Notes under the pieces: model-generated
What the model saw: the letters and a program-made list of their open reading frames with translations, nothing else
Told to the model about the DNA's origin: nothing
The model's database searches: none
Part shown: piece by piece, positions 21,590 through 32,702 of the stretch
How the letters are laid out: each line of letters begins with the position of its first letter
How positions within the stretch are numbered: position 1 is the first letter of the stretch
Program-made: the position numbers and the translations under genes
NCBI GenBank assembly: GCA_023374025.1
Contig: SIJG01000008.1
Location: forward strand, 1,356,215-1,420,214
DNA length: 64,000 nucleotides
Direction: 5' to 3'
Source: Heterodera schachtii
Lineage: Eukaryota; Nematoda; Chromadorea; Rhabditida; Heteroderidae

Positions 21590-22314
21590 TTAAGATTTGT
21601 TATGACAAATACATTTAAAATTGAGGTCCGATTTAAAGGCGGGAATATCATCGCGGGCAAGCACATGCCCCGCATAGACAATATAATCACAGGATGGGTC
21701 ATTTTCACGTTGAGATTTACACAGTGAAATGAGACGGGCACGGTCAATGAGATCGCTTTTAGATAAGGAGGGGCGCAACAAGACTTTGGAAAATTTGTTA
21801 AAATTTTTGATTTAGTTTTTGTTGCGCAAAAACAGTTTGGTGTGGAATTTGGTCGGGAGTTCAACTTTGAGCAACCTTGGACGTCCGTCGGCTTGTTTTT
21901 TGCCCATTCTGTACACTTGGGTCGGCAGGCATTCAACTTCACAATGGTCCATCAGTTCTTTGACATTCGCCAAGTCTTCGGTTGCACGTTGAGTTGGCGT
22001 TTGGCTGTTGCTTTCCGGCAATTGCGCGATGACGACGCTGTGCAGTCGTCGTTCCTCGTCGAAGACACTGTTCGGGTTGCTTCCTCCGTCCTGTTCGCGT
22101 ACCATGGAGATCAGCTCGCGGCACATTCCGACCATTTGGTTCACCAGTCCCAACATTGCGGACGCCCATGGAGGCGCATCGGTAAGATGCTCCATGTGGA
22201 ATTGTTCAATTGCTGAGGCGGCATTGTCCAATTGGTGCACAATTTGCACAATTCGCTGTTTTTTGGAGTTAATTGGGGGGGGTAGTGAAGGAGGGTCTGC
22301 GGCGGGAAATTGAA
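21590..22314 (-). pseudogene. LINE ORF1 with one in-frame stop
   Basis: One continuous frame runs from about 22314 to a TAA at 21590, broken by a single TAA at about 21812-21814. Upstream of the stop it reads VVIAQLPESNSQ and QVYRMGKKQADGRPRLLKV; downstream LLRPSLSKSDLIDRARLI and CDYIVYAGHVLARDDIPA. This arrangement is typical of nematode CR1-like ORF1 nucleic-acid-binding proteins. No ATG fits the start, so the 5' end is probably lost. Confidence 0.7.
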
Positions 22315-22410
22315 TTTAGATTTTGCATCTTAATTGGACTATCACTAGTCAAAATAAAAAAATTTGGAACGCTTCACGAATTTGCATGTCATCCTTGCGC
22401 AGGGGCCATG

Positions 22411-22722
22411 CTATATAAATGTGTTTTAGAAATTAATGCAAATAAGTTTTAAGGGGTTTTAGAGGTCGCTGATCACGAATATAGCACCCATTTTTGCCTA
22501 TTTTGACTCCTTTACCCGAACTCGAACAAAAATAAAATTCGAAATTTGTATGGATGATACCCTCATGGGTATCTTGCCTATGAGGGTATTATATGTACAG
22601 GAAGCCTGTCAATTTGTTGTCCCTGTACAGCTCATGTAGTAAACGGTAGCGCTGATCTGAGCCCGGATTCGTGATCAGCGACCTCAAAAACCCCTTAAAA
22701 GTCTAAAACACATTTATAGGCA
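22411..22722. repeat. Palindromic element with GTCGCTGATCACGAAT core
   Basis: CTATATAAATGTGTTTTAG at the left faces CTAAAACACATTTATAGG at the right. Both arms carry TTTTAAGGGGTTTT and the GTCGCTGATCACGAAT core. The loop includes CTCATGGGTATCTTGCCTATGAG. No coding capacity. Confidence 0.75.
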
Positions 22723-22759
22723 TTTAAAAATCTATGTGAAATTGCTCCGGTAAACTAGA

Positions 22760-24485
22760 CAAGTACCCGAGTTCGTGACCGGAAAATCCGTCAGTGGAAA
22801 ATGCGTCAGTAGAAAATGCGTCAGTGATACAAATATTTAATATTAAGTTCTGTATTATTGTTATTGTAATATAAAAGTATAATTCTATAAAAATATCCTT
22901 CTGAATTTCGAACCCGAATCCGAACAAAAAGTCGAAAGTCAAAATTTTCGAAATTTGGGTTTTTCTTCCAAATCGGCTTGAATATATGGAAATAAACTGA
23001 AATCCATCAATCCTTCAATAAGAGAGCATATACCGTATTATCTCTAATTATCCCCCCGGGGGGATTAATGTTCAACCTTCTCAGAAAGGGGGGGATTATT
23101 AGATACGGGGGGATAAATGGAGACGGGGGGATTATTTTTCGACCGAATTATTTAATGAAATTTTTTTTGAACATTTTCGCCAAAAAATGTTATTCTTCAA
23201 AAAAAAAAATCTTTTTATTGCATTTTTGTTAAAAAATTTCTGAATTTTTCATGAAAAATCCGAAAAAATGCCTAAATATTAACCAAACATTGACAAAATC
23301 CCTAAAATATTGAACGAAATGAACCTTATTTCACGTTTCAGAAAATTTGGAACATTTTGTTCCCGGGAAATAATTGAAACTCATAACTCACTTCAGCAGG
23401 GTTGGATTTGATAGTGTTAGTGGAAAAAGCTTAAAAAATAAAGAAAATCATGAGAATTTTATGGTTTTTCTAATTTTAAGACGCAAAAAAATTTTCCAGA
23501 AATTCTGGAAATTTTCAATTTTTCAGAAAAATTCAGAACTGTTCTGAAAAGGAGTTCTCATAAATTAAAAAACAAGAAAAATCCGGAATTTTTTGCATTA
23601 TAAGTAGAGCTCGCAAAAAAAGGCACCAAAAATCACGAAAAAGGCACTATAAAAGGCACCCAAAAAAATTTTGTTCAATTCTTAGGGGTGTATTTTCTGA
23701 ACTTTTTTTTCACATTTCTTAGTGGTGTATTTTCCCGATTTTATTGCTTTTTAATGGAATTTTTCGGAAAAAAACGCCAAAAAAGGCACCAAAACGGCAA
23801 AATGCCAAAAAAGGCATTTAAGGCACGAAAATCCCGAAAAGGGCAAAAAAAAGGCATAATAAAAGTCAACGTAGAAGCCTCAAACAAAGTGGAAAATGCG
23901 TTATATTTTTGGGGTATTTTAGAGCGCTGATCAAGAATTTTAAATTAGATTTTGGTTAGGACTTCGTTAAGGCCTCAGAAAACCTGCATAATCGGGATTC
24001 TGAGGCATCATTCTGAGGGGGGGGGGGGGGGGGGTCAGGTTCGGATCCCGGTGAAATAAGTGAATTTTCTGTATTATTTTTTCATATTTATTAAACATTT
24101 AAATGAGTTTCGCTTTTGAATTAATTTTTTAATTTTAAGAAAATTTTTTTCGAAAAAAATTCCATTTATCCCCCCGGGGGGATAAATGGAGACGGGGGGA
24201 TAATTGTTCAACCTCCTCAGAAAGGGGGGGATTAATGGAGATGGGGGGATTAATGGAGACAGGGGGATAATTAGAGATAATACGGTATGCCGTTTTTGAA
24301 CCAAAAATACTAAATTCGAAAATTTGGACATTCAAATTTTTGTTCGAACTCCGTTCGGGATTTGGAATTTGACCGAAATGGATACCGGATTCGTGATCAG
24401 TGATTCCTAAAATCTAAGGAACTTGGTTTTTTATAACAATAAAATGTTCACTGACGCATTTTCCACTGACGCATTTTCCGGGCGT
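22760..24485. repeat. Foldback element with GTCAGTGGAAAATGC arrays
   Basis: The left arm starts with three tandem GTCAGT(G/A)GAAAATGC units (22785-22830). The right arm ends with two complementary units (24448-24482). Inner arms share CGAACCCGAATCCGAAC-like sequence. A TA-flanked MITE occupies the centre (23033-24285). The array-as-terminus design matches the other foldbacks here. Confidence 0.7.
23033..24285. mobile_element. TA-flanked MITE, CCGTATTATCTCTAATTATC termini
   Basis: Inverted ends CCGTATTATCTCTAATTATC are flanked by TA on both sides. Next to each end are tandem GGGGGGATTAATGGAGAC-type units. The interior holds degenerate sequence including AAAAAGGCACC reiterations and a poly-G tract near 24017-24034. 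Target choice TA suggests a Tc1/mariner-mobilised element. No transposase. Confidence 0.7.
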
Positions 24486-24663
24486 CCCCGAGTTGGATTT
24501 GGTCCGATTAAAATGCATTAATAAGAGAGAAAAAAATTTATACAATTAGGTTTTTGTTTTCAAACGAACAAAAAGAATCAAAAACAAATCGAGTCAAACG
24601 AAATCGTGACAAAAAAGGCATTTTTCAATCCCAAATCTCTCATCGTCGTTCGGTTCGTCGTGT

Positions 24664-24832
24664 TCAAAGAGAATCCGGCACTTCCACGCCATGTTGTTCA
24701 GATCTAAGCGACAGTGACGACTCAGCGTTTACTGGGGCAAATGCTTTCGCGTCCAATGCCTTTCTGCGACGCCTCCGAATAAAGCACAGCGTAAGCACAA
24801 CAATTCCAATGGCAGCAGCGATCAGAAGAATA
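24664..24832 (-). CDS. Terminal exon of a single-pass membrane protein
   Basis: After a strong CCCCATTTTCAG acceptor the exon reads ILLIAAAIGIVVLTLCFI (a transmembrane segment), RRRRK (stop-transfer charges), then a 35-residue cytoplasmic tail ending VEVPDSL and TGA at 24664. The entering phase is 1. Preceding exons would lie above 24850 on the minus strand, but a palindrome occupies 24914-25215 and I could not identify them. Family unknown. Confidence 0.55.
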
Positions 24833-24913
24833 CTGAAAATGGGGAGAGCGAATTAATAGCATACAAAATTGAGAAAAATGAGAGAAAAAGCGGACTAGAC
24901 GCCGTTTTAACGA

Positions 24914-25215
24914 GTTTTGGAACTATAATTTGTTTTTTATTGTCAACCAAATCCACCAATCTTGGTATCATTCGAAATCCCTAAGTGTCCTCTATTAGCC
25001 TGCAAAATTAAAAAAAAATTCCGTTGGGTTCCAAAAAATTTATGGCCAAAAATGTTTAGAAAACCAAAATTTTTGAATTCTTCTGGCCATAACTTTTTTC
25101 AAACCTAACGAAATTTTTTGAAATGATTCAGGCTAATAGAGGACACTTAGGGCTACCAAATGGTACCAAGATTGTTGGATTTGGTTGACAATGAAACAAG
25201 TTATAATTCCAAAAC
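24914..25215. repeat. Palindromic element of the TTGGTATCATTCGAAA group
   Basis: GTTTTGGAACTATAA and TTATAATTCCAAAAC form the ends. The arms include CTTGGTATCATTCGAAA and GTGTCCTCTATTAGCCTGC with inverted partners. Non-coding. Confidence 0.8.
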
Positions 25216-25485
25216 TTGTCCACGTGAAGAAAAGAAATGCAACTGACCAGCACAACACCACAATAGCAGTGCCCCATTCGGTTAACATTATTAACCCCGT
25301 TTTGTACAGCGAATTGAATGTTGATTCTCTACCCCAAGAATATGTAATATGTGCATATAATATGTACGAAGGGCTGTCAAAAAATGTATGTACAAAAAGT
25401 GGTCAAAATAAATTTTTTTGAAATTTTGGCCCAGTTTCTTAAAAGATTTACATCAATAATTGCCAATTTTGATATACCTACATAC

Positions 25486-26276
25486 CAGGGATGGCACGGA
25501 ATTCCGATTTCCGACTTCCGATTTCCGACATTTTTGGGGTCGTAATTCCGATTTCCGGTTTCCGAAAAAATTTGGGACGTCGGAATTCCGACTTCCGATT
25601 TCCGAAATTTTGGATAAAAAGTCGGAAATTTTCGGAAATTTTTTTTGAATTTTTTCAAAAAATTTACATTTTTTTTACAATTTTTATCAATAAATTGCAT
25701 TAAAATTTTCAAAAATTTCCCGGCGGCGCCTATCGGCACCGCCGGATCCTAAAAATCTTATTTTCTACAGAAATTTTTGCCTCAACATCGCTAAATTTGG
25801 TCATTTTTTGGACAAAATTTGTTAACAATTTGCATTAAAAATTATAAAATTTTCCCCGGCGGCGCCTATCGGCACCGCCGGACCTCCCCCACCATGTTCT
25901 CAAAAATTTTGAAAAAACGCGCCGCAAAAAAAGGCAAAATTTTTGATGAAAATCATTGAATAATTTTTTTAAGCAAATATGTATTTAAATAGATCAAAAA
26001 ATTTTGGAATCGCCTTTTACTTGGTTAAGAATTTAAAATTTAGCCTATTAAAATATTTAGAAAATTTTTATTATATTTTATATTTTTGAAAAATTTCCGA
26101 TTTCCGACTTCCGATTTCCGATTTCCGACGTTTTTGGGGTCGGAATTCCGATTTCCGACTTCCGAAAAATTTTTGGGTCTCGGAAATCCGATTTCCGATT
26201 TCCGAAAAATTTTGGACCCCCGGAATTCCGATTTCCGATTTCCGAAAATTTTTGGGGCCTCGGAATGCCATCCCTG
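25486..26276. mobile_element. hAT-type MITE with CCGATTTCCGA arrays
   Basis: The ends CAGGGATGGCA and TGCCATCCCTG are flanked by the identical octamer CTACATAC (25478-25485 and 26277-26284). Inside each end lie long arrays of TTCCGATTTCCGACTTCCGA-type units running in inverted orientation. The centre contains two copies of the hairpin CGGCGGCGCCTATCGGCACC. No coding frame. Confidence 0.9.
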
Positions 26277-26284
26277 CTACATAC

Positions 26285-26828
26285 CATATTTTCTCTAATT
26301 ATCCACCCGAGTGGATTATTATTCAACCTCCTCAGAAAGGGGGGGGGGGGGGGGGGTGGATAATTAAATAGGGGGGGGGGGGGGGGGGGGGTTAATGGAG
26401 ACGGGGGGAATTTATTTTTGACAGATTTATTTAGTGGAAAATTTTTTTTAATTTGTCATCTCGCCAAAAAATGTCATCACGTCAAAAAAATCATTTTGTT
26501 GCAGTTTTTTTTAAAGAATTTCTGAATTTTACATTGGAAAATGCCAAAATATTAATAATTTGATCGGTTAATCGATAAAGACTAAATCAAAAACTTACCG
26601 TGCCGTTCTCTAAAATGAGCTGATAAATGAGGAAAATGTTTTTCAACGGACGCCGATAAAAAATCAAATTTGAAATTTATTGCAATTTTGAATGAAAATC
26701 CGTCAGATCAAAGGAAAAAAATCGGCAAGAAAAAGTAAGCATTCAAAGAGAAAATAGCATCAAATCAATGTCCAGCAATAATCAAAAATGATCGGTCATT
26801 TCTTCTTTTTCAAAGGGCCACAGGTTCA
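26285..26828. other. MITE fragment and F-box 3' flank
   Basis: 26285-26440 resembles one end of the TA-flanked CCGTAT MITE, with poly-G tracts. 26590-26828 is the 3' flank of F-box copy A, shared with the flanks near 18240-18470 and 30440-30610. Confidence 0.5.
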
Positions 26829-29800
26829 CTAATTGGCGCCTTTTTCGTTGTTTTGGTCGGCGGGCGGAGACAATGGCCTAAAATTTGAATTCGAAAAATT
26901 ATTTCACATCATTTCAAAAAATGAGAGATTAACTAATAAAAAAAGAAAACAGAGAAAAAATCAAATCTCATTTTGGCTTATTATTTCATAGAATTTGCAT
27001 TAAATTTTGCATATCGAAAGAGAAAAATTTCTGAGCATTTTCCTAACAAATAAGGGTTTATGAAGGCAAATTAAAAGGTTTCCTAAAAAGTTATTCAAAA
27101 ATAACTTTTTTCTAACTGGTCCAATTGCGAAGTTGAAAAAAAGCTTCTCATCCTCAAGAATTTTCGAATCATAACAAGATTTAAAATACTAATGTTGTGA
27201 AACGGATTCGAACCTCCGCCCTTCCATTTACTATCATTTCCTACAAAAAGCACTTCGCCACATATGCCAATTCTTTTTGGATCTGATGGAGACGCCGTAA
27301 TTATTTAATTATTAAAATGGCAAAAAAATGTTGCTCCTCACTCACCCGATGCAATCTTGACCACGCAATTCAATTCGGATATTGTGCAAATTGTCCGAGC
27401 TGTCGTGGTTCCGCTCGTGGTGCTGAACCACCGCCGCCTCCGTCTCCCCAAAAACAACATTTGATGAAATGCTTCGCTTTTTCAACAGCCAACCATTCAT
27501 TTTCTCACATTCGCTACATTTTCTTATCCCTTTTCCACAACCGACTTCTTTTTGCAATGTCAACTTTTCTTGGGTCGTTTCGTTCACCAATTCAAATTGG
27601 TCCATTGGCGAGGCCGCGCCCAACAAAATTTCAATATTGTAGCAAGCAGAAGTGGTGGTGGTGGCACGACGGAATGCCTGATGAGAAAAAAAGTTATATA
27701 AATATATATGTGGATGCACTACGTTCCCCCTCCCCCCAGCACGAAGGCCCCTTCACAACCGAAATTTTTAAGGAAAAAATAGTAGGTTTGCTAAAAATTT
27801 TCGATTTTCCTCGTTGGTACCCACTCCAAGGCCTCTCTCTTCCGAATTTACAAAAATTTTGCTAAATTCTTTAAAAATCCATAAATTTTCAAAATTTACC
27901 CTGACGGCACGGCGCCTATCGGTACCACTTTCCACAAAAAGCTTTGGCAAAAAAAAAGGAGAAAAAAAGGTCGTCGCCCGGGAAAAGATTTTGTTTTTGT
28001 GTGTGTGTCGACGTTTCGACTGGCCCCCCTTTTGAGGGCTGCACCAACAATTATGGATGGATTAAAATGACGATCTCCTTGAACTTGTTGTCCCATCTAT
28101 TGACTCATATTTTCCTCGAAAAAACCAAGCCAGACCACTCAAAACCAGGCAAATACCGAGTTTTCCCCTGTCTTGATGATAAATATGAGGAATAAATGCC
28201 CGAAATGTGGCAACTACCTCCTTGAACTTGTTGACCAATTCTTTTCCCTTTTGTGCATAATTTTTTGCGAAACGACAACGCAAATGCTTCGGTTGGCCAT
28301 CGGTGGTCGGCGTGTGCAACCATTTGGATAAAGCCTGGCCAGCAGTTGCATTTGGCCCATCAAAATCATCACCAATTGGAGCAGGGAACAGCTGATAGGA
28401 GCTGATCGATTTCAGCTGCGTGAGATCAGTGAGAATTGTCGGGGAGACGAAAATACGCAAATTGTCCAGAATTGTAGGAGAATAAAAGGCAAAATGGCGA
28501 ATGTTTGGCGCAAAAATGGGCCAAATGTCCCTGACCAACACATCCCATTTGGAAGTGCCATCAGTTGACACAAGCAATGTCAATTTGGTGCCCCTTCGGT
28601 CAAAGATTTGCTTGTTGGAACGCAGAAATCCGATGACAGTTTGGTCGATGTATCTGCAAAAGGGGGCAAATACACGCGCGCACAAAAGGGGTATATATCC
28701 CGGGTACCCCAAAGCGTCGCCGCCGAAACATCGCCGCAAAAAAAAATATATATATATATATAAATTTTTTTTTTGAGTTTTGAAAAATTAAATGTTACTA
28801 AAAATAAATTTGCCTAATCAGAAAAAAACATAAAATTTTTAGAAGGCTAGATTTTTTTGTTTGTTTAGGTTAGGTACCGGTACTTAATGGTTTGTACGCC
28901 ACAAAATTAAATTTGTTTTAATCATCTTATGTTTTGCTTAGAAAGTCATTTATAGGGCTTTCAAGGGCGCTGAACACAATTGTGAAAACTATTTAGACAA
29001 TTTTGAACTTATATTGTTGAAAAAGTTTAAATTTTCGACTTTTTGGGGATTCCGACTTTAGGTCGAATCCGTTTCCGGGGTTCGAAATAGGTCTAAATAG
29101 ATGTCATAATCATGTTCAGCGCCCCTAAAAACCCTATAAGTGACTTTCTAAGCAAAACATAAGATGATTAAAAAAAATTATAAATTTGTGGCGTACGAAC
29201 CATATAAGTACCTAGGTACCTAAAAATTTTTGGTATTTTGTTTTCTAAAAACAAAAAATTGCGGCGACTTCCGGGACCAATGAATTTTCTCCTCCATTGC
29301 CCACAGAACATTTATTGTTGAATTACTCAATTTGGATGAAACAGAAGCGGATTCTGTTGGGCATCTTGTGCCACGTAAACCGCATATCTTTGCCACCGAT
29401 CTGTACGGAAAATGGGGTAATAAATATTGTCGTCGTCGCCCAATTTTTCGAAAAAAATAAAAATTTTAAGAAACGTCTTTCCTGAGGTTTTCGAAAATTT
29501 GAATTTTTTATGTTTGTTCGAATTCAGGATTCGTTATTTGTCAAGCTTATGACTAGAGCGACCTCGAAACCCCAGCAGGTTTTACACTGATTTTTTAAAA
29601 TTTTTATTTTTTTCGCAAAATGAGGAGGGGGGGGGGGGGGGGACAAACCAAAGTAATTACCGAAAGGTGAGGCGCTCCTCCATCGAAACTTTTCCCATAA
29701 ATTCCAGCAACAAAACTTTTCCCATAAATTGCTTCTTGATCGCAATTTTTCTTGTAAATTTTGACTGTTTTCCAAATGGTCAATTCGGGTTGGCAGTCGA

Positions 29801-30362
29801 AATGCGTGTCCACCAACACATCGAAACGGGGCGAAATCGGAGCAAATTTGAGGCCAAGTTGAGGACGACGAAAGAATGGCAGAATATCCATCCACACGTC
29901 GTTACAAATCCAGCTGAAATACATGATATTTAATGGTAATATGTATCCAATGGTAGCCCCCCCCCCCGCCGTTTTATTAAAAATTTTTAAATTTTTTTCT
30001 CAAAGTAATAATTTTAGAAGGTTCGCAGGGCAGATTCTGTCATCTATTTTGAAGCATAAACAATATTTATTTCCCCGTATTTATTTAGAGGCATATGTTT
30101 TGGAATTTTTGATTGCATTTTTCTCCATTCTATCCGTACCAAAAAAAAAATTTTTTTGTGAATTTGAAAAAATGGAGGGGTACATTTGGTACGACACATT
30201 AGATATTTACCCATTAAATTATTAATTTTAATGCAAAAATCTGAGCACTTACACTTTCTTCCGTCCTCCAAATGGTGTCACAAAAGAAGCCGATGACGAC
30301 GATTGCTTTTCATTTTCAACGGCGGACAAAAGTTTTTGCTTTTTCTCGGCGGGCGGTGCCAT
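26829..30362 (-). CDS. F-box-like protein, copy A (417 aa, six exons)
   Basis: Exons 30253-30362, 29661-29913, 29327-29400, 28218-28653, 27346-27677 and 26829-26877 join with consistent phases into 417 codons plus TAG. The start MAPPAEKKQK parallels copy 1. The F-box-like segment is WICNDVWMDILPFFRRPQLG. Exon 2 is split relative to other copies: a 260-bp intron containing a repeat separates HLS from IGGKDMRFTW. Later blocks are WDVLVRDIWPIFAPNIRH, SPTILTDL, DGQPKHLRC and MDQFELVNETTQEKLTL. The exon 4 block is longer and Cys-rich (KCSECEKMNGW), unlike other copies. Intron 3 is large and carries a palindrome; intron 4 includes a partial duplication of the exon 3 end. Presumed SCF adaptor; target unknown. 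Confidence 0.8.
28871..29222. repeat. Palindromic element in an intron of F-box copy A
   Basis: TAGGTACCGGTACTTA faces TAAGTACCTAGGTACCTA. Arms continue through CATCTTATGTTTTGCTTAG and its inverted match. Non-coding; spliced out between exons 28218-28653 and 29327-29400. Confidence 0.75.
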
Positions 30363-30609
30363 TAAATAAAAATTGATTTCGAGCCAAAAAATAAAAAGCA
30401 ATTAAAACAAATTAGTAAGAAAAATATGATGGGTTTCAGGGTCGCGGAACACGAATTTTCTTTAAAGGACGCCGCCAAAAAACATATCAAATTTTTGAAA
30501 ATTATTGCAATTTTTGAATGAAAATCCGTCAGATCAAAGGAAAAAAACCGACAAGAAAAAGTAAACAATAAAAGAGAAAATAGCATCAAATCAAAGTCCA
30601 GCAGAGTTA

Positions 30610-31683
30610 CCGTATATACTCTTTTTATATGCCAGTCTCCATTAATCTGCCGGCCTCCAATTATGTACCCCTTTCTGAGGAGGTTGAAAAATAATATACC
30701 AGTCTCCATTTATGTGCCATGGGGGATAAATAGAATTTTTTAAATAATTTTTTTGGCACATTTTCCAAAAAAATTAAACTCAATTCAACAATAAAAGGGG
30801 CTAATAAATGAACAATTCGTTCCCATCTCCGACTCCATCCAGCCCTGCATCATCATCAGAGTAGGGTCGCTACTTTAAGTAACGGAAAATCTCGAAATAG
30901 TTTAAAAAAAATTGTGGGAACAATTTTTAAGAAAATTTTCCAATTCCTAGGGGTGCATTTTTGAAAAAATGTTTAGCTCGTTTCTTAGGGGGTGTATTTT
31001 TTGATTTTATTGCATTTTTGTTAAGGAATTTTCCTAAAAATGTCAAAATAAAATTTTCACTATCGAGACCGAAAATTTCCCGAGACTCGAGACCAATTTT
31101 TTATGGCTCTAATTTTTTGACTCATTTTACGAACAAAATCTGTGCACAAAGTGCACTCAAATTTTAAAAATTCAGCGCCCCTGCTGGACACCCTATTCCC
31201 AAAATTTTTTGGAAAATTTTACCACAAAAAAGAGTGTAAAAAACAAATTTCGTCGACAGGAAAAAATTTAACTCAAAAAATTCACGGTCACGGTTACGAT
31301 TTAAGCCAAAAAAAAAAAATTAATTTTATAAATTAAAATTGATATTAAAATAAAAAAGGCTTCTTCGTGATCGTTTCGTCCATCTTTCACCATTAAAAAT
31401 TCCAATTTTTATGCATACCGGAAGCAAGAAAATGACAGATTTTTGTCATTTTGGAGTCATTTTCAGAAGTTCTTTAATATCATAAATGCAATAAAATGTT
31501 TTTTTTTGACGCGATGACATTTTTTGGCGACATGTTCATAATAAATTTCAAAAATTTTCCACTAAATAAATCATCGAAAAATAATCTCCCAGCCTCCATT
31601 AATCTACCAACCTCCAATTATCTACCCCCTTTTGAGGAGGTTGAAAAATAATATACCATGGCATATAAAAAGAGTATATACGG
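30610..31683. mobile_element. TA-flanked MITE, CCGTATATACTCTTTTTATA termini
   Basis: The ends CCGTATATACTCTTTTTATA are inverted and TA-flanked. It interrupts the F-box 3'-flank sequence: the paralogous flank at 18415-18435 reads through (CCAGCAGAGGTAATCAAATC), giving an empty site. Subterminal units resemble CCAGTCTCCATTAATCTGCC. The interior contains two AGGGGTGTATTTTT-type cassettes. No transposase. Confidence 0.82.
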
Positions 31684-31733
31684 TAATCAAAAATGGTCAG
31701 TCATTTCTTCTTTTCTCATCAATTGCCATAGTT

Positions 31734-32702
31734 TCACAAATTGGCGCCTTTTTCGTTGTTTTGGTCGGCGGGCGGAGACAAAGGCCTAAAATTTGAATTC
31801 GAAAGAATAATTTCACAGCTTTTCAAAAAAACGAGAGATAAGGAATAAATAGAGAGAGAGTATAGAAAAATACGCCGCCTCTCATTTTGGCGTCCTATTT
31901 CTTTATCTCTGTTAACAGAGAAACAATGAATTTACTTAACCACAAATATGTGACCTTTTTTTCGAATTAAATTTTGCATATCGAAAGAGAAAATTTTCAT
32001 GAAATTTTCTAACGGTTTATAAATAAGGCAAATTAAGAGTTTCCTAAAAAGTTATTCAAAAACAAATTTTCAAATGCCTTTTTTTAATTGCTCACCCAAT
32101 GCAATTAGTGCCATTGAAAAACCAAAAGAACACATTGTTACAATTGTTGTCCCAATTTTCATCTTTCTTCTTTTGCTGCTGAACCGCCGCCGTCTCCCCA
32201 ATAATTTTGCAACGTTTCATTATCCAATCGTCCCATTCATTTTCATTTTCTTTGGCCAATGACAGCTTTTCCTTTGTCCGTTCGTTCACCAATTCAAACG
32301 GTACTGTTAGCATTGACGGCACATAAACATAAAAATTAATTTGATAGCTGACAGAAGAAATGGCATTGGCACGGAGAAATGCCTAAACAATGGAAAACAA
32401 CAATAAAGGCATCAAAAATCAGTCATTTGTCGAAATTATGGCCACACCTCCTTGAAATTGTTGACCCAATTGAAGTTCGCTTGTCCGTTGTAATCTTCGC
32501 AACGCAATCGCTTGGGTTGGCCATCTTTTCTCGGAGAGTGCAACCATTTGGACAATGCTTGGCCAACAGAAATTGTTGCATTTTGCCCATCAAAATCAAC
32601 AATCGAGTCAGGCAACAGATCAAATGAATAGATTGAAACCAACTGATTGAGATCAGTGAGAATTGTCGGCGAAATGAGACGAAGCAATTTGTCCAAAATT
32701 TG
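31734..32702 (-). pseudogene. F-box-like copy B, 5'-truncated
   Basis: Intact and in frame are the 3' part of exon 3 (32448-32702), exon 4 (32096-32382) and exon 5 (31734-31785). They read KLLRLISPTILTDLNQLVSI, DGQPKRLRCEDYN, then VPFELVNERTKEKLSL/IMKRCKIIGE and GPLSPPADQNNEKGANL. At 32702 the reading enters a CCCCGACCCC-rich element and the F-box exons do not reappear on the far side. The two flanks of that element do not match as a target duplication, so a deletion or recombination accompanied the loss. Confidence 0.78.

Larger units (their letters stand above)
18590..22320 (-). mobile_element. Non-LTR retrotransposon (CR1/Jockey-type LINE)
   Basis: A minus-strand element with two reading frames: ORF1 (about 22314-21590) and ORF2 (21583-18677), separated by six bases. 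It has a short AT-rich 3' tail after ORF2 and no LTRs. The 5' end looks truncated, since ORF1 has no clear start and is preceded by a stop. It sits beside a relic F-box terminal exon. Confidence 0.85.

Noticed and set aside
27183..27265. tRNA-like segment on the minus strand (GGTTCGAATCC B box, TGGCGAAGTGC A-box-like)
   Set aside because: The acceptor stem does not pair and the T stem is imperfect; at most a tRNA-derived relic.
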